A stretch of 51,734 bases of DNA from Thauera aminoaromatica S2 (GTDB taxonomy: Bacteria > Pseudomonadota > Gammaproteobacteria > Burkholderiales > Rhodocyclaceae), in assembly GCF_000310185.1 (NCBI RefSeq), contig NZ_AMXD01000013.1:1-51734 (forward strand). The letters are read 5' to 3'. The notes beneath the pieces were generated by a model. That model was not told where the DNA came from. It ran no database searches and worked only from the letters and a program-made list of their open reading frames with translations. Position numbers and translations under genes: made by a program. Of this stretch, positions 26,606 through 34,700 are shown one piece after another (position 1 is the first letter of the stretch; each line of letters opens with the position of its first letter).

Positions 26606-27185
26606 GTTTATCGACAGGCTGTAGCCTAAGTGGCTCATACAGAGCCTTTGAATCGAGGTGGCGTCGATGATCTGCCCGCCGCGCGCGATCAAATCCTTCT
26701 TGAGCAACTGCGCCGTAATGCCATCGAGGAGTACCCTTGCACCGGGCCGGTCTCGCCGATCCGGTGTTCGAAGGTCGACACAGTAGTGCGATCCTGAATC
26801 GTGATTGCGCTTGGAAGCCCGCAGAAGCGCTTGTAGCTCGTTCGGTCGAGCAAATTACTTCATCTGTATATCTGACAGATTGTACAGACGTTTCAGAAAC
26901 AGGATTCAAACCAACGTTTTGGTCGGTTATGGTGTACGGTCATCTCGGATGCCGATCGTGCATGGTGCGACCCGATCGACCTCGGCGGCCAGCGCCGCGA
27001 AGTCGAGGTGTGACCCGATTTCGGTCAACAGATCACCAACCGAGTCGATCTTCTTGTGGTTATGCTACTCCGCGAGCAGGCCGGCTTTTATGGCTCTCGC
27101 GTTTGGCATTGTGGAACAATGCAGCAGAGTTCAGGATGGTCTGATTTTAACAATAGGAGGCCAGTGGGGATTTTTCGAGCCGTCC
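26606..27185 (-). pseudogene. Old IS5-family transposase, N-terminal remnant and outer terminal repeat
   Basis: Homology to the intact transposase resumes at 26606 and runs to the start codon region near 27095, with frameshifts and base changes (for example a diverged copy of the CTTGTAGCTCATCCGGTCGAG stretch, split by indels). About 118 bp are missing at GGTGGCGTCGATG (about 26661), a sequence that occurs twice in the intact gene. The outer end is GGGGATTTTTCGAGCCGTCC (27166-27185), a diverged version of the IS5 terminal repeat. The last 55 bp of this element are read as the end of the wzy gene. Confidence 0.8.
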
Positions 27186-28384
27186 TTTAATGATGTCTCT
27201 AGTGAGAAAAATATGAGAGCATACGACAAGGTGAAATATATATGAGGTTCTTTGTTTGCGATAAAAAGAAATGCGAAAATCAAGGTGAGACGAGAAAAGA
27301 AATTAATTTTTTTTGCTCGCGCAATTCCGATAATTGGAATTGCAGTGAAAAGAATTCCGCAGATTCCGATCGCTGACATTAGATAAGCTGAGGATGATGT
27401 TAGTGCAATTTCGTCGTTTATTTCTCTGTATTTCTCAATGGCGCCCGTAAGTCCCCAGCCTAAGATTGGTTGTTCAAGGAAAATCTTGAGGCTAGTGATT
27501 GGAGAAAGGAGTCGTGTCGATTGAGTGTCTTCTGGGTCAGTTAACTTTCCTGCAAGTCTTTCGAGATATGTATACGCTTCGGGTTGCGTGTTTGCCACAT
27601 ATAGTGCTGCGACACAGGCCGTCAAAATTATTGCGAAAATCGGTAAGATATGCCCGCGCAGATTATTTTTCCCGTGCCTTGGTGGCTGAGAAAAAACGAG
27701 GGCTGTATAAAGGATAAACAAAATTATTCCTGCGCCCGAGAACGTTGAGGTGAGCGCGATTAGGAATATTGTTGTTCTTAGTGCGCTTGCCTTATTTTCG
27801 GAGTAAAGGTCAGCAAGGAGTGCGCAGTAAATCATTGTTGCAAAAATTCCAGGTTCCCAAAACACACCGACATTTCGATATTGCAGGAATCCGTCAAAGG
27901 AAATAAAAAAAATGGCGAATTTGTATTCCACTTCATTAATGTTTGTGACAACGGGGAGGTTGTCTAGTAGATCTGTGAAGTTTGTAAGCAAATAGCCTGG
28001 AAGCGATATAATACAAATTGCGAAGACGGCATTGCAGAATGTGTTTTGGAAATTCTTAAAGTCAAACGAAAGAAACAGCACGGCCCCAAAGGTTAGTGCT
28101 AAGGCTAGCTTAAAAAAGCTAAAAGCATTTTCTATAGTTGAATTTACAGCAAGGCCGGCGACTGCTGGTAGTAAGAGAGATGATAGGAGTAGTAGAGCAA
28201 GTTGAGCCTTTCGAGGGTTTATTCGGCCGTTTGATGTGGCGGTTCGAATGATAAATAGCGCGAATCCAGCCGCGCAAAATAGGTAAATTATCGGGGAGTA
28301 TCTTGTTGTTGCGAGTGCATATCCGCTTGTCAATATTGCGATCGCCATGTAGGTGTTCGAAATAATCAAGCGTTTGAAATGCAT
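27131..28384 (-). CDS. wzy: O-antigen polymerase, Wzy type (cluster I), C-terminus supplied by IS DNA
   Basis: A 417-residue protein with 10 or more membrane segments (PIIYLFCAAGFALFIIRTAT, KAQLALLLLSSLLLPAVAGL, ICIISLPGYLLTNFTDLLDN) and, as in Wzy, large loops, including VGVFWEPGIFATMIYCALLA and LEQPILGWGLTGAIEKYREI (the GxG region seen in O-antigen polymerases and ligases). AT-rich. The final residues DGSKNPHWPPIVKIRPS are encoded by the terminal repeat of the old IS5 copy (27131-27185), so the original end is lost. The truncation is after the last membrane segment, so activity may survive. Named by topology and context. Confidence 0.78.
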   Translation of the reverse strand: MHFKRLIISNTYMAIAILTSGYALATTRYSPIIYLFCAAGFALFIIRTATSNGRINPRKAQLALLLLSSLLLPAVAGLAVNSTIENAFSFFKLALALTFGAVLFLSFDFKNFQNTFCNAVFAICIISLPGYLLTNFTDLLDNLPVVTNINEVEYKFAIFFISFDGFLQYRNVGVFWEPGIFATMIYCALLADLYSENKASALRTTIFLIALTSTFSGAGIILFILYTALVFSQPPRHGKNNLRGHILPIFAIILTACVAALYVANTQPEAYTYLERLAGKLTDPEDTQSTRLLSPITSLKIFLEQPILGWGLTGAIEKYREINDEIALTSSSAYLMSAIGICGILFTAIPIIGIARAKKINFFSRLTLIFAFLFIANKEPHIYFTLSYALIFFSLETSLKDGSKNPHWPPIVKIRPS

Positions 28385-28406
28385 TTCATTTCTCTTTTTG
28401 ACGACT

Positions 28407-29405
28407 TTATTTTCGAGAGGATTTTAAATTCTTAAGAATTAGTGTCAGACTGTCGTCTGGGTCAATGCCGCATGCGCGTTTAATTATTCGTCCGATGTGC
28501 CGAAGTATCCTTCCCGTGAGGGGTTGAAGGATTATGTTCGCCGTTTTTTTTTCAAAGATTTCGTTTACGGCAAACTCGTCTGGCGAAATTAGTGGGAAAT
28601 CAAGGGGGTGCGTCGGAATTTCACAAAAACGGGCAGTCATTGTTTTCCTTGTGGAGGTGCCTCCATGTATCGAATGCTCGTCAGCGCCAATATTTCGAAT
28701 TTGATTGACTGCAGGTGCTATTCCGAATTTTAGCTTAGATCGAACAGAGAATGCCATTTGCCGATCCCATGATACTGATTTTGGGTTTCTCAGATAGTTG
28801 AATCTGGTTTGTTTTATTGTTTGAAGTTCTTGTAGGAAAAGTCGCTCGTCTTGATATGTTGAGCGCATTACGGAAATTGATTCTTCGCTAAGGCTATTCA
28901 GTTCTCCATCGTAATTTTTCAAAAACTTCGATGACCAACTCGCCCATCCGCAGGGTAGTAGGTGCCTTGTATAATAGTAGCTAGATTGGGCGATGTTACG
29001 TGAGTCTTCGAGGTAGTTTGTTCCGCAAACCCACAGAATCTCGGTGTTGTTTTCATACTTTTCTAAAAGATCGTCGCAATACCTAAAAAATGTTGGTTCA
29101 GGTAGATTGTCATCTTCGAGAAAAATTGCTCTGTCTTCTTGGTTAAAAATCCATTTTGCGCCCTCGCCGATATTTCTGTAAACTCCAATGTTTTCTTTTG
29201 AAAATTTTGTGATTACCTTGCAATTCCACGTGATAAGAGATAGCGCAAGGGATCGAGTCTTTTCGGTGAGAATTTCTTCGTTGGTGTTTCTTGGTCCGTC
29301 AGCTAGGAGGTAGATTTTATCAGGGGCATACAGGCGAATTCGTTCGATTATCGCCGGTAAGGTCTCGCTTCGTTTAAATATAAATAAAACTACAGGCGAC
29401 TTCAT
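28407..29405 (-). CDS. GT-A fold glycosyltransferase (HlpA-like)
   Basis: A 332-residue cytoplasmic transferase. SPVVLFIFKRSETLPAIIER at the start, KIYLLADGPRN near 30-40, then AIFLEDDNLPEPTFFRYCDD near 92-111 with the DxD-like EDD, and LLPCGWASWSSKFLKNYDGE near 148-167. This pattern is known from nucleotide-diphospho-sugar transferases of the 'hemolytic protein HlpA-like' group found in polysaccharide clusters. AT-rich DNA, like wzy, 22 bp upstream of it. Donor and acceptor unknown. Confidence 0.78.
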   Translation of the reverse strand: MKSPVVLFIFKRSETLPAIIERIRLYAPDKIYLLADGPRNTNEEILTEKTRSLALSLITWNCKVITKFSKENIGVYRNIGEGAKWIFNQEDRAIFLEDDNLPEPTFFRYCDDLLEKYENNTEILWVCGTNYLEDSRNIAQSSYYYTRHLLPCGWASWSSKFLKNYDGELNSLSEESISVMRSTYQDERLFLQELQTIKQTRFNYLRNPKSVSWDRQMAFSVRSKLKFGIAPAVNQIRNIGADEHSIHGGTSTRKTMTARFCEIPTHPLDFPLISPDEFAVNEIFEKKTANIILQPLTGRILRHIGRIIKRACGIDPDDSLTLILKNLKSSRK

Positions 29406-29465
29406 TGGCGTTTGTCTCGTGTAAGGATGTAGGGTTTCTCTATAAGTGAAAAGTTGCTGATGATG

Positions 29466-30503
29466 CTATTCAGCTTGTTTCTTTAAATGGCGCACGTACC
29501 AAGGCGCAGCCTCCGCCAAGCCATCGGCGAGCGTGTGCGTAGGTTTCAGCCCAAGAAGCCTCGTTGCCTTGCTGATGTCTGCTTGGCTGTGACGTACGTC
29601 ACCGGAGCGAAAGTCTCGGTACTCCAATTGCTGCAACGCATGCACTCCATTAGAGGAAAGTGCTTTTTTGACCAATCTGAAAAGGGTGTTGAGTGTGGTG
29701 CGGTCACCGACAGCCACGTTGTAAACCTGATTCCTGGCCTCGGGGTTGCTTGTGGTGGCGGCCAGTATGTTGGCCTGAACCGCGTTGGCCACGTAGCAGA
29801 AGTCGCGGCTGGTTTCGCCGTCACCATTGATATAAACAGTGTCACCCTTGAGCAGGGCAGCGGTCCATTTGGGAATGACTGCAGCGTAAGCGCCATCAGG
29901 GTCCTGACGGCGGCCGAAGACGTTGAAGTAGCGCAGGCCGATCGTGGTGAATCCGTAGCTGCGGGCGAAAACGTCGGCGTAGAGTTCGTTGACGTACTTT
30001 GTGACCGCATAGGGCGACAGTGGCTTGCCGATGGTGTCTTCCACCTTGGGCAGGCCGGGGTGGTCACCGTAGGTCGAGCTGCTGGCCGCGTACACGAAAC
30101 TCTTCACGCCTTCGTCGCGCGCGGCCACCAGCATGTTGAGAAAGCCGTCGATGTTGGTGGCGTTACTGGTGATCGGGTCGGCGAGGCTGCGTGGCACCGA
30201 ACCGAGAGCTGCCTGGTGGAGAACGTAGTCGACACCATTGCAGGCGCGACGGCAGTCTTCCAATTCGCGGATGTCGCCCTTGAGGAAAGCAAAGCGCGCC
30301 CATTGTTCGCGGGTGACCACGCTGCGAACCTCGTCGAGGTTGCGTTGGTGGCCGGTGGCGAAGTTATCGATGCCGACGACCGTCTGGTCGAGGGTAAGCA
30401 AGGTTTCCAAAAGGTTCGAGCCGATGAAGCCGGCGACCCCGGTGATGAGCCAGGTCTTTGGTGCGCGAGGTAGGTCTTGCAGTAGTTGTTGGTAGGGGGT
30501 CAT
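29466..30503 (-). CDS. wbpP: UDP-GlcNAc 4-epimerase, WbpP/Gne type
   Basis: A 345-residue extended SDR that interconverts UDP-GlcNAc and UDP-GalNAc. [20 protein letters not shown] near 18-37, [18 protein letters not shown] near 42-59, [20 protein letters not shown] near 91-110, [20 protein letters not shown] near 134-153, [20 protein letters not shown] with the YxxxK pair near 160, and [20 protein letters not shown] near 183-202. The LGSVPRS and FGRRQDPxGAYAA stretches are typical of WbpP. ATG at 30503 is used because the frame upstream is REP-derived. GC-rich, unlike the three genes downstream, so it marks the border of the acquired segment. Confidence 0.9.
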   Translation of the reverse strand: MTPYQQLLQDLPRAPKTWLITGVAGFIGSNLLETLLTLDQTVVGIDNFATGHQRNLDEVRSVVTREQWARFAFLKGDIRELEDCRRACNGVDYVLHQAALGSVPRSLADPITSNATNIDGFLNMLVAARDEGVKSFVYAASSSTYGDHPGLPKVEDTIGKPLSPYAVTKYVNELYADVFARSYGFTTIGLRYFNVFGRRQDPDGAYAAVIPKWTAALLKGDTVYINGDGETSRDFCYVANAVQANILAATTSNPEARNQVYNVAVGDRTTLNTLFRLVKKALSSNGVHALQQLEYRDFRSGDVRHSQADISKATRLLGLKPTHTLADGLAEAAPWYVRHLKKQAE

Positions 30504-30546
30504 GGGGTTCGCTTGGTGCAGGAGGGAGCGTAGTTCTGTGCGCTGG

Positions 30547-30569
30547 ATTGCGACTTGCGTCGCTCCTAC
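30547..30569 (-). repeat. Single REP element between wecA and wbpP
   Basis: A solitary minus-oriented copy (written as ATTGCGACTTGCG then TCGCTCCTAC on the plus strand, one mismatch to consensus). It lies in the 148-bp gap between the wecA-type gene and wbpP. It is the only REP between 18.4 and 34.5 kb. Confidence 0.8.
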
Positions 30570-30651
30570 AGAGAGTAATCCGGAGATTTTAGGCTGTGGG
30601 CGCAGGTCGTCGGGTTGATGCTGGCTTGGGTATGCACCGTGTGGCTCTGAG

Positions 30652-31749
30652 TTATTGCGGGGTTCGTGCGCAGTGATGCCGTTTGAGCCACTTCGAGACG
30701 ACCCAGGCATGCTGGGTGATCGATGCCTGTATCGCGAACAGCCCAACGTAACCAAGTGCCAGAGCCCATTCCGGCACACCCGAACGCCAGCCTGCAAAGC
30801 CGACCAGACCGATCAGAGCGTTGAGCAGCATCAACAGCAACGTCGTCTCGCCCGGGCTAAAACCCGCATGCATCCAGATGTGATGCATGTGATCCCGCCC
30901 GGCGCTGAACGGGCTGCGTCCCTGCAGCATGCGGCGGATCATCAGCACCACGGTGTCCAGCACTGGCAACCCCAGCATCCACAGGATCGCGAAGGGCGGA
31001 GGTGGCGGTAAGGCGGTGCTGCTGTGCGGGAGCTGGATCGCGAACCATGCCAGCAGCGCACCCAGCATCATGCTTCCGGCGTCGCCCATGAATACGGCCG
31101 CCTTGTGGCGCAGTGGGGTGCGCATGTTGTAGCAGAGAAAGCCGACCGTGACGGCGAGCAGGATGACGAGGTCGAGGGCCATCGACTGGTTGCCGACGAC
31201 GAGGGCGCAGGCGATGAACCAGACGACGGTGGTTGAGGTGAGGCCGGCCGCGAGGCCGTCGGCGCCGTCGGCCATGTTGACCGCGTTGATGAGGCCGACG
31301 ACCGCGAATACGGTGAAGGGCAGGGCCAGGGGGCCGAGGCTGATGTTCCCGATCCCCAGGATATCGCCCACATGCGTGATGTAGACGCCGCTCGGCAGCA
31401 CGATGAGCATGGCTGCGATGGCCTGGACGAGGAGCTTGGTCTTGGCACGGATGTCGAGGAAGTCGTCGAGTACGCCGACCACGACCAGCAGGGCGATGCC
31501 GCCGAGGACGTTGAGGCCGATCAGGGTCTGGGGTTCGGCGAGCTGTACGCTGAGGATGAGCGCGATTGCCATGCCGAGGCCGCCGATGAGGGGGATTTCG
31601 CCGTCGTGCTCCTTGCGGCCGCCGGGGCGGTCTACCAGGCCGATGCGCCGGGCAGGCTTGATCAGCACCTGGATCACGGCCAGGGTCAGCAGCAGCGGCA
31701 CGACGGCGAGCACTGCGGTTTTGGTGAGGACGGGGAGCTGGGTCAGCAT
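30652..31749 (-). CDS. wecA: Undecaprenyl-phosphate HexNAc-1-phosphate transferase, WecA/WbpL type
   Basis: A 365-residue polytopic PNPT-family enzyme that starts repeat-unit assembly by linking HexNAc-1-P to undecaprenyl phosphate. About 11 membrane segments. Signature loops: [20 protein letters not shown] near 36-55, [20 protein letters not shown] near 90-109 (DDxxD-like), [17 protein letters not shown] near 158-174, [17 protein letters not shown] near 221-237 and the cytoplasmic [15 protein letters not shown] near 291. ATG at 31749 is preceded in frame by GTG at 31758, also possible. Only 29 bp after the gfcCD-PAP2 stop, so the cluster may be read through from the gfc promoter. Confidence 0.92.
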   Translation of the reverse strand: MLTQLPVLTKTAVLAVVPLLLTLAVIQVLIKPARRIGLVDRPGGRKEHDGEIPLIGGLGMAIALILSVQLAEPQTLIGLNVLGGIALLVVVGVLDDFLDIRAKTKLLVQAIAAMLIVLPSGVYITHVGDILGIGNISLGPLALPFTVFAVVGLINAVNMADGADGLAAGLTSTTVVWFIACALVVGNQSMALDLVILLAVTVGFLCYNMRTPLRHKAAVFMGDAGSMMLGALLAWFAIQLPHSSTALPPPPPFAILWMLGLPVLDTVVLMIRRMLQGRSPFSAGRDHMHHIWMHAGFSPGETTLLLMLLNALIGLVGFAGWRSGVPEWALALGYVGLFAIQASITQHAWVVSKWLKRHHCARTPQ

Positions 31750-31778
31750 CGTGTTCACAGAAAACGGTTGGGCTCGGC

Positions 31779-34700
31779 TTAGAACATCCAGTGCGCCTGA
31801 AGGCTGCGATCGGCCCCGAGGGTGATCGCAGGCCCGTTGCGGCTGCGCTGTTCGTCCACCAGCAGTGACGCGATGCCGTAGCCCATCAGGCTGCCGGCGA
31901 CCACGTCCGAGAAGAAATGCTGGCGTTCCTGGATGCGACCGAAGCCGGTGGCGGCGGCGAGGCCATACAGCCACGGCGCATCATACTTTTGTGCAAACGG
32001 GGTGGCGAGTGCGAATGCTACGCCCATGTGAATCGAGGGAAAGCTGGAATCCGAACCGCCGTTGCCGGGGCCGCGGAATTCGTGTGGGCCGAGGCCGGCT
32101 TCGGGGCGGGCGCGGTTGACCGCGTACTTGGTGGCGAGCTGGGCGCCGAGCGTCCAGCCGGCGGCGAGCAGGCTGGTGCGCGCAGTGTCGCTTGCCGTGT
32201 CGTCGGCCAGGCCCATCCACAGCGCGCCGGCGCCCGCGGCGAGGCCGAAGGGGATGAGGCTGGCGGCCTCGCCGAGCGTGTCCCAGCTGCCGCCCTGGTG
32301 CTCGTCGGCCCAGTCGGCGAGGGGGCGGTCGAGCGTGGCCGAGAGGCCGGTGAGCCCGGCGCCGAGCAGCAGGGGGCGTACGGCCTCGGGCGAGAAGATC
32401 TTGTCGGCGAGCCAGCCGCCGGTGTGGCCGAGCTCGCCCCAGATCGAGCGGCCGTCCTCGCGGTCGTCGTCCAGTGCCAGCCAGGCCTGCGAGCCCGCGG
32501 GGGCGTAGCGGCCGGCGCGGCGGTCGCGCAGGCGGGTGAGGTCGAAGAGCGCGAGCGTGCGCGACAGCATGGCGCCGCCGTCGCGGGTGAGCGGACGCCA
32601 GATGATGTCGGCCGTGCGTGCACTGGAGAAGGGGAGCATGGCGTCGAAGGGGATGCTGAGGTAGATGCCCTTGTCGAAGCTGCCCTCGCCGAATTCCTCG
32701 GCGGAGACGTCCGTCTTGGTGGCGAAGACGCCCATCTTGACGCCGTTGTCGAACTGGCGCGCGATGTCCACGGTGACGCCGCGGTCGCCGGCGAGGTACT
32801 GGCCGGCGCTGAGCTTGACCAGCGTGTTCTCCCAGCCGGTGTGCCAGTACAGGGTGGCGTGGCCGGTGGTGACGTCGTAGTCGCGCAGGCCGAAGTGCTG
32901 GTCGAAATCGCGCTGGCGCACGTGGTTGAGGTCGATGCCGAAGGCGAAGTGGCTGTTCCACGGGCGGTAGAGCCATTCGCCGCCGACGCCGGCGAACATC
33001 GGCTCGAGGTAGCCGCCGTAGAGGCTGGCGTACTGGTTGGTGCCGAGCGCGCGCACGTGGTTGAGCTGCAGCGTGGGCAGGGTGAGATCCGACTCGGTGA
33101 CGTACTTGCGGATGTCGGTGCGCACGCGCGGCAGGTTGCTGGGGCCGTCGTATTCGAACTTGTCGTAGTTGTCGATGAGGCCCAGGTTGGCGCGGCCCGA
33201 CAGCCAGGTGTCGTCGGCGAGGCGCAGCTCGGTGGGCGCGGTGATGCCGAGCTGGAACAGGATGAAGCCGTCCGGGCCGCCCAGGCTCTGGCTGTAGCTG
33301 GGCTCCAGCCCGGTGCTGAAGCGTTCGGCGGGGCCGGCCCAGAGCTTTTCCTGGCTGTGCGCGGGCCAGTGCTCGGCGGCGACCACGGCCTCGAACTGCT
33401 CGGCATGGGCGCGATAGCGGGTCTGCCGGGCCACCCATTCGTCGCGCAGCACGACCCAGTCGGTGAGCGGCATGCCGCGTTCGTGGAAGCTGAGCACGAA
33501 GCGGCGGACGTCGGCGGGGGCGTGGAGGTGCAGCACGGCGACGGCGCGGTCGATGCGGTCGCGCAGGTAGATGGTGTAGGGCTCTTCGACGACGAGCTGC
33601 AGGTCGGTGCCCTGGCGGCGCACCTCGCGCACCGACCAGCGCGTCTGCTCGGCGAACTCGGCGCTCATGCGCGCCCAGTCGGTGGGACCGGCGGGGTAGG
33701 TGGAGAGCGGCCGGGGGTAGCTGGGGTCGAGCAGCTTGGGCACGGTGAGGTCGGCCAGGCTGCCGTGCAGGGTGAGGCCCAGCATCAGCGTGTTGCCGCG
33801 CTCGAGGCCGGCGGTGAGATCGAGGCCGGAGGCGTAGCGATAGACGACGCCGAGGTTGAAGGGGCTGTCGTGCTTCTGGTTGTTGCCCTGGGGCTCGTTC
33901 TGGTAGTCGTTGCCGTCGTATTCGAGCTTGAGGACCCAGTCGTCGGAGGGGGCGTACTGGACGCCGCCGAAGAAGGAGGTTCGGCCCTTGAAGTAGTTGC
34001 TCGCGCTGAACTCGCCGCCAGAGCCGCCTCCGGCACCCTCCTCGCGCTCGGCGAAGCTGTCGTCGAACCAGGTGAAGGGGTTCTTCACCCTCCCCGCGTT
34101 GCCGACGTAGCCCCAGCCGAGGCCGAGCGACCAGTCGAAATCGCCGCTGCGCTTGCTGGCGACGAGGTATTCGCCCGAGAACAGGCCGGTGCCGCCGATG
34201 TCGGTCATGCCGATGGCGAGCGCGGGGGTGTGGGCGGTTTCCTGCGCCAGGCGCAGCTTGAAGTCGATGCTCTTGTCTTTGTAGCTCTGGCTGCCGGCGA
34301 TTTCGGGGCCGTAGAGGCGGTTGCTGACCGAGGTATAGCGGAAGCCGGCCTCCAGCCAGTCGAAGGGCTGCGCCACCACGCTGCCGCGGGTGTAGGGCTC
34401 GACACGGCTGAGGTGGAAGCGCAGCTCGCCCGCCGGCGACATGCGCGCGGTGGGGGTTTGCAGCAGGCCGATGAAGCCCCAGTCGTTGGCGGTAGGTACC
34501 CCTGGCCGGGCCACGACGGGATCCGACGGGGAGATCGCGACTTGCGTCGCTCCTACGGGAGGGGGGGCCGGCGCGGTGGTATCTGTAGGAGCGGCGTGAG
34601 CCGCGATCGGGCGCTCGTCGTGCGCACCGGCGGCGGACGTGGGGTCCGACGGCGGGATCGCGACTGGCGTCGCTCCTACGGGGGCGCTAGCAAGCGTGCC

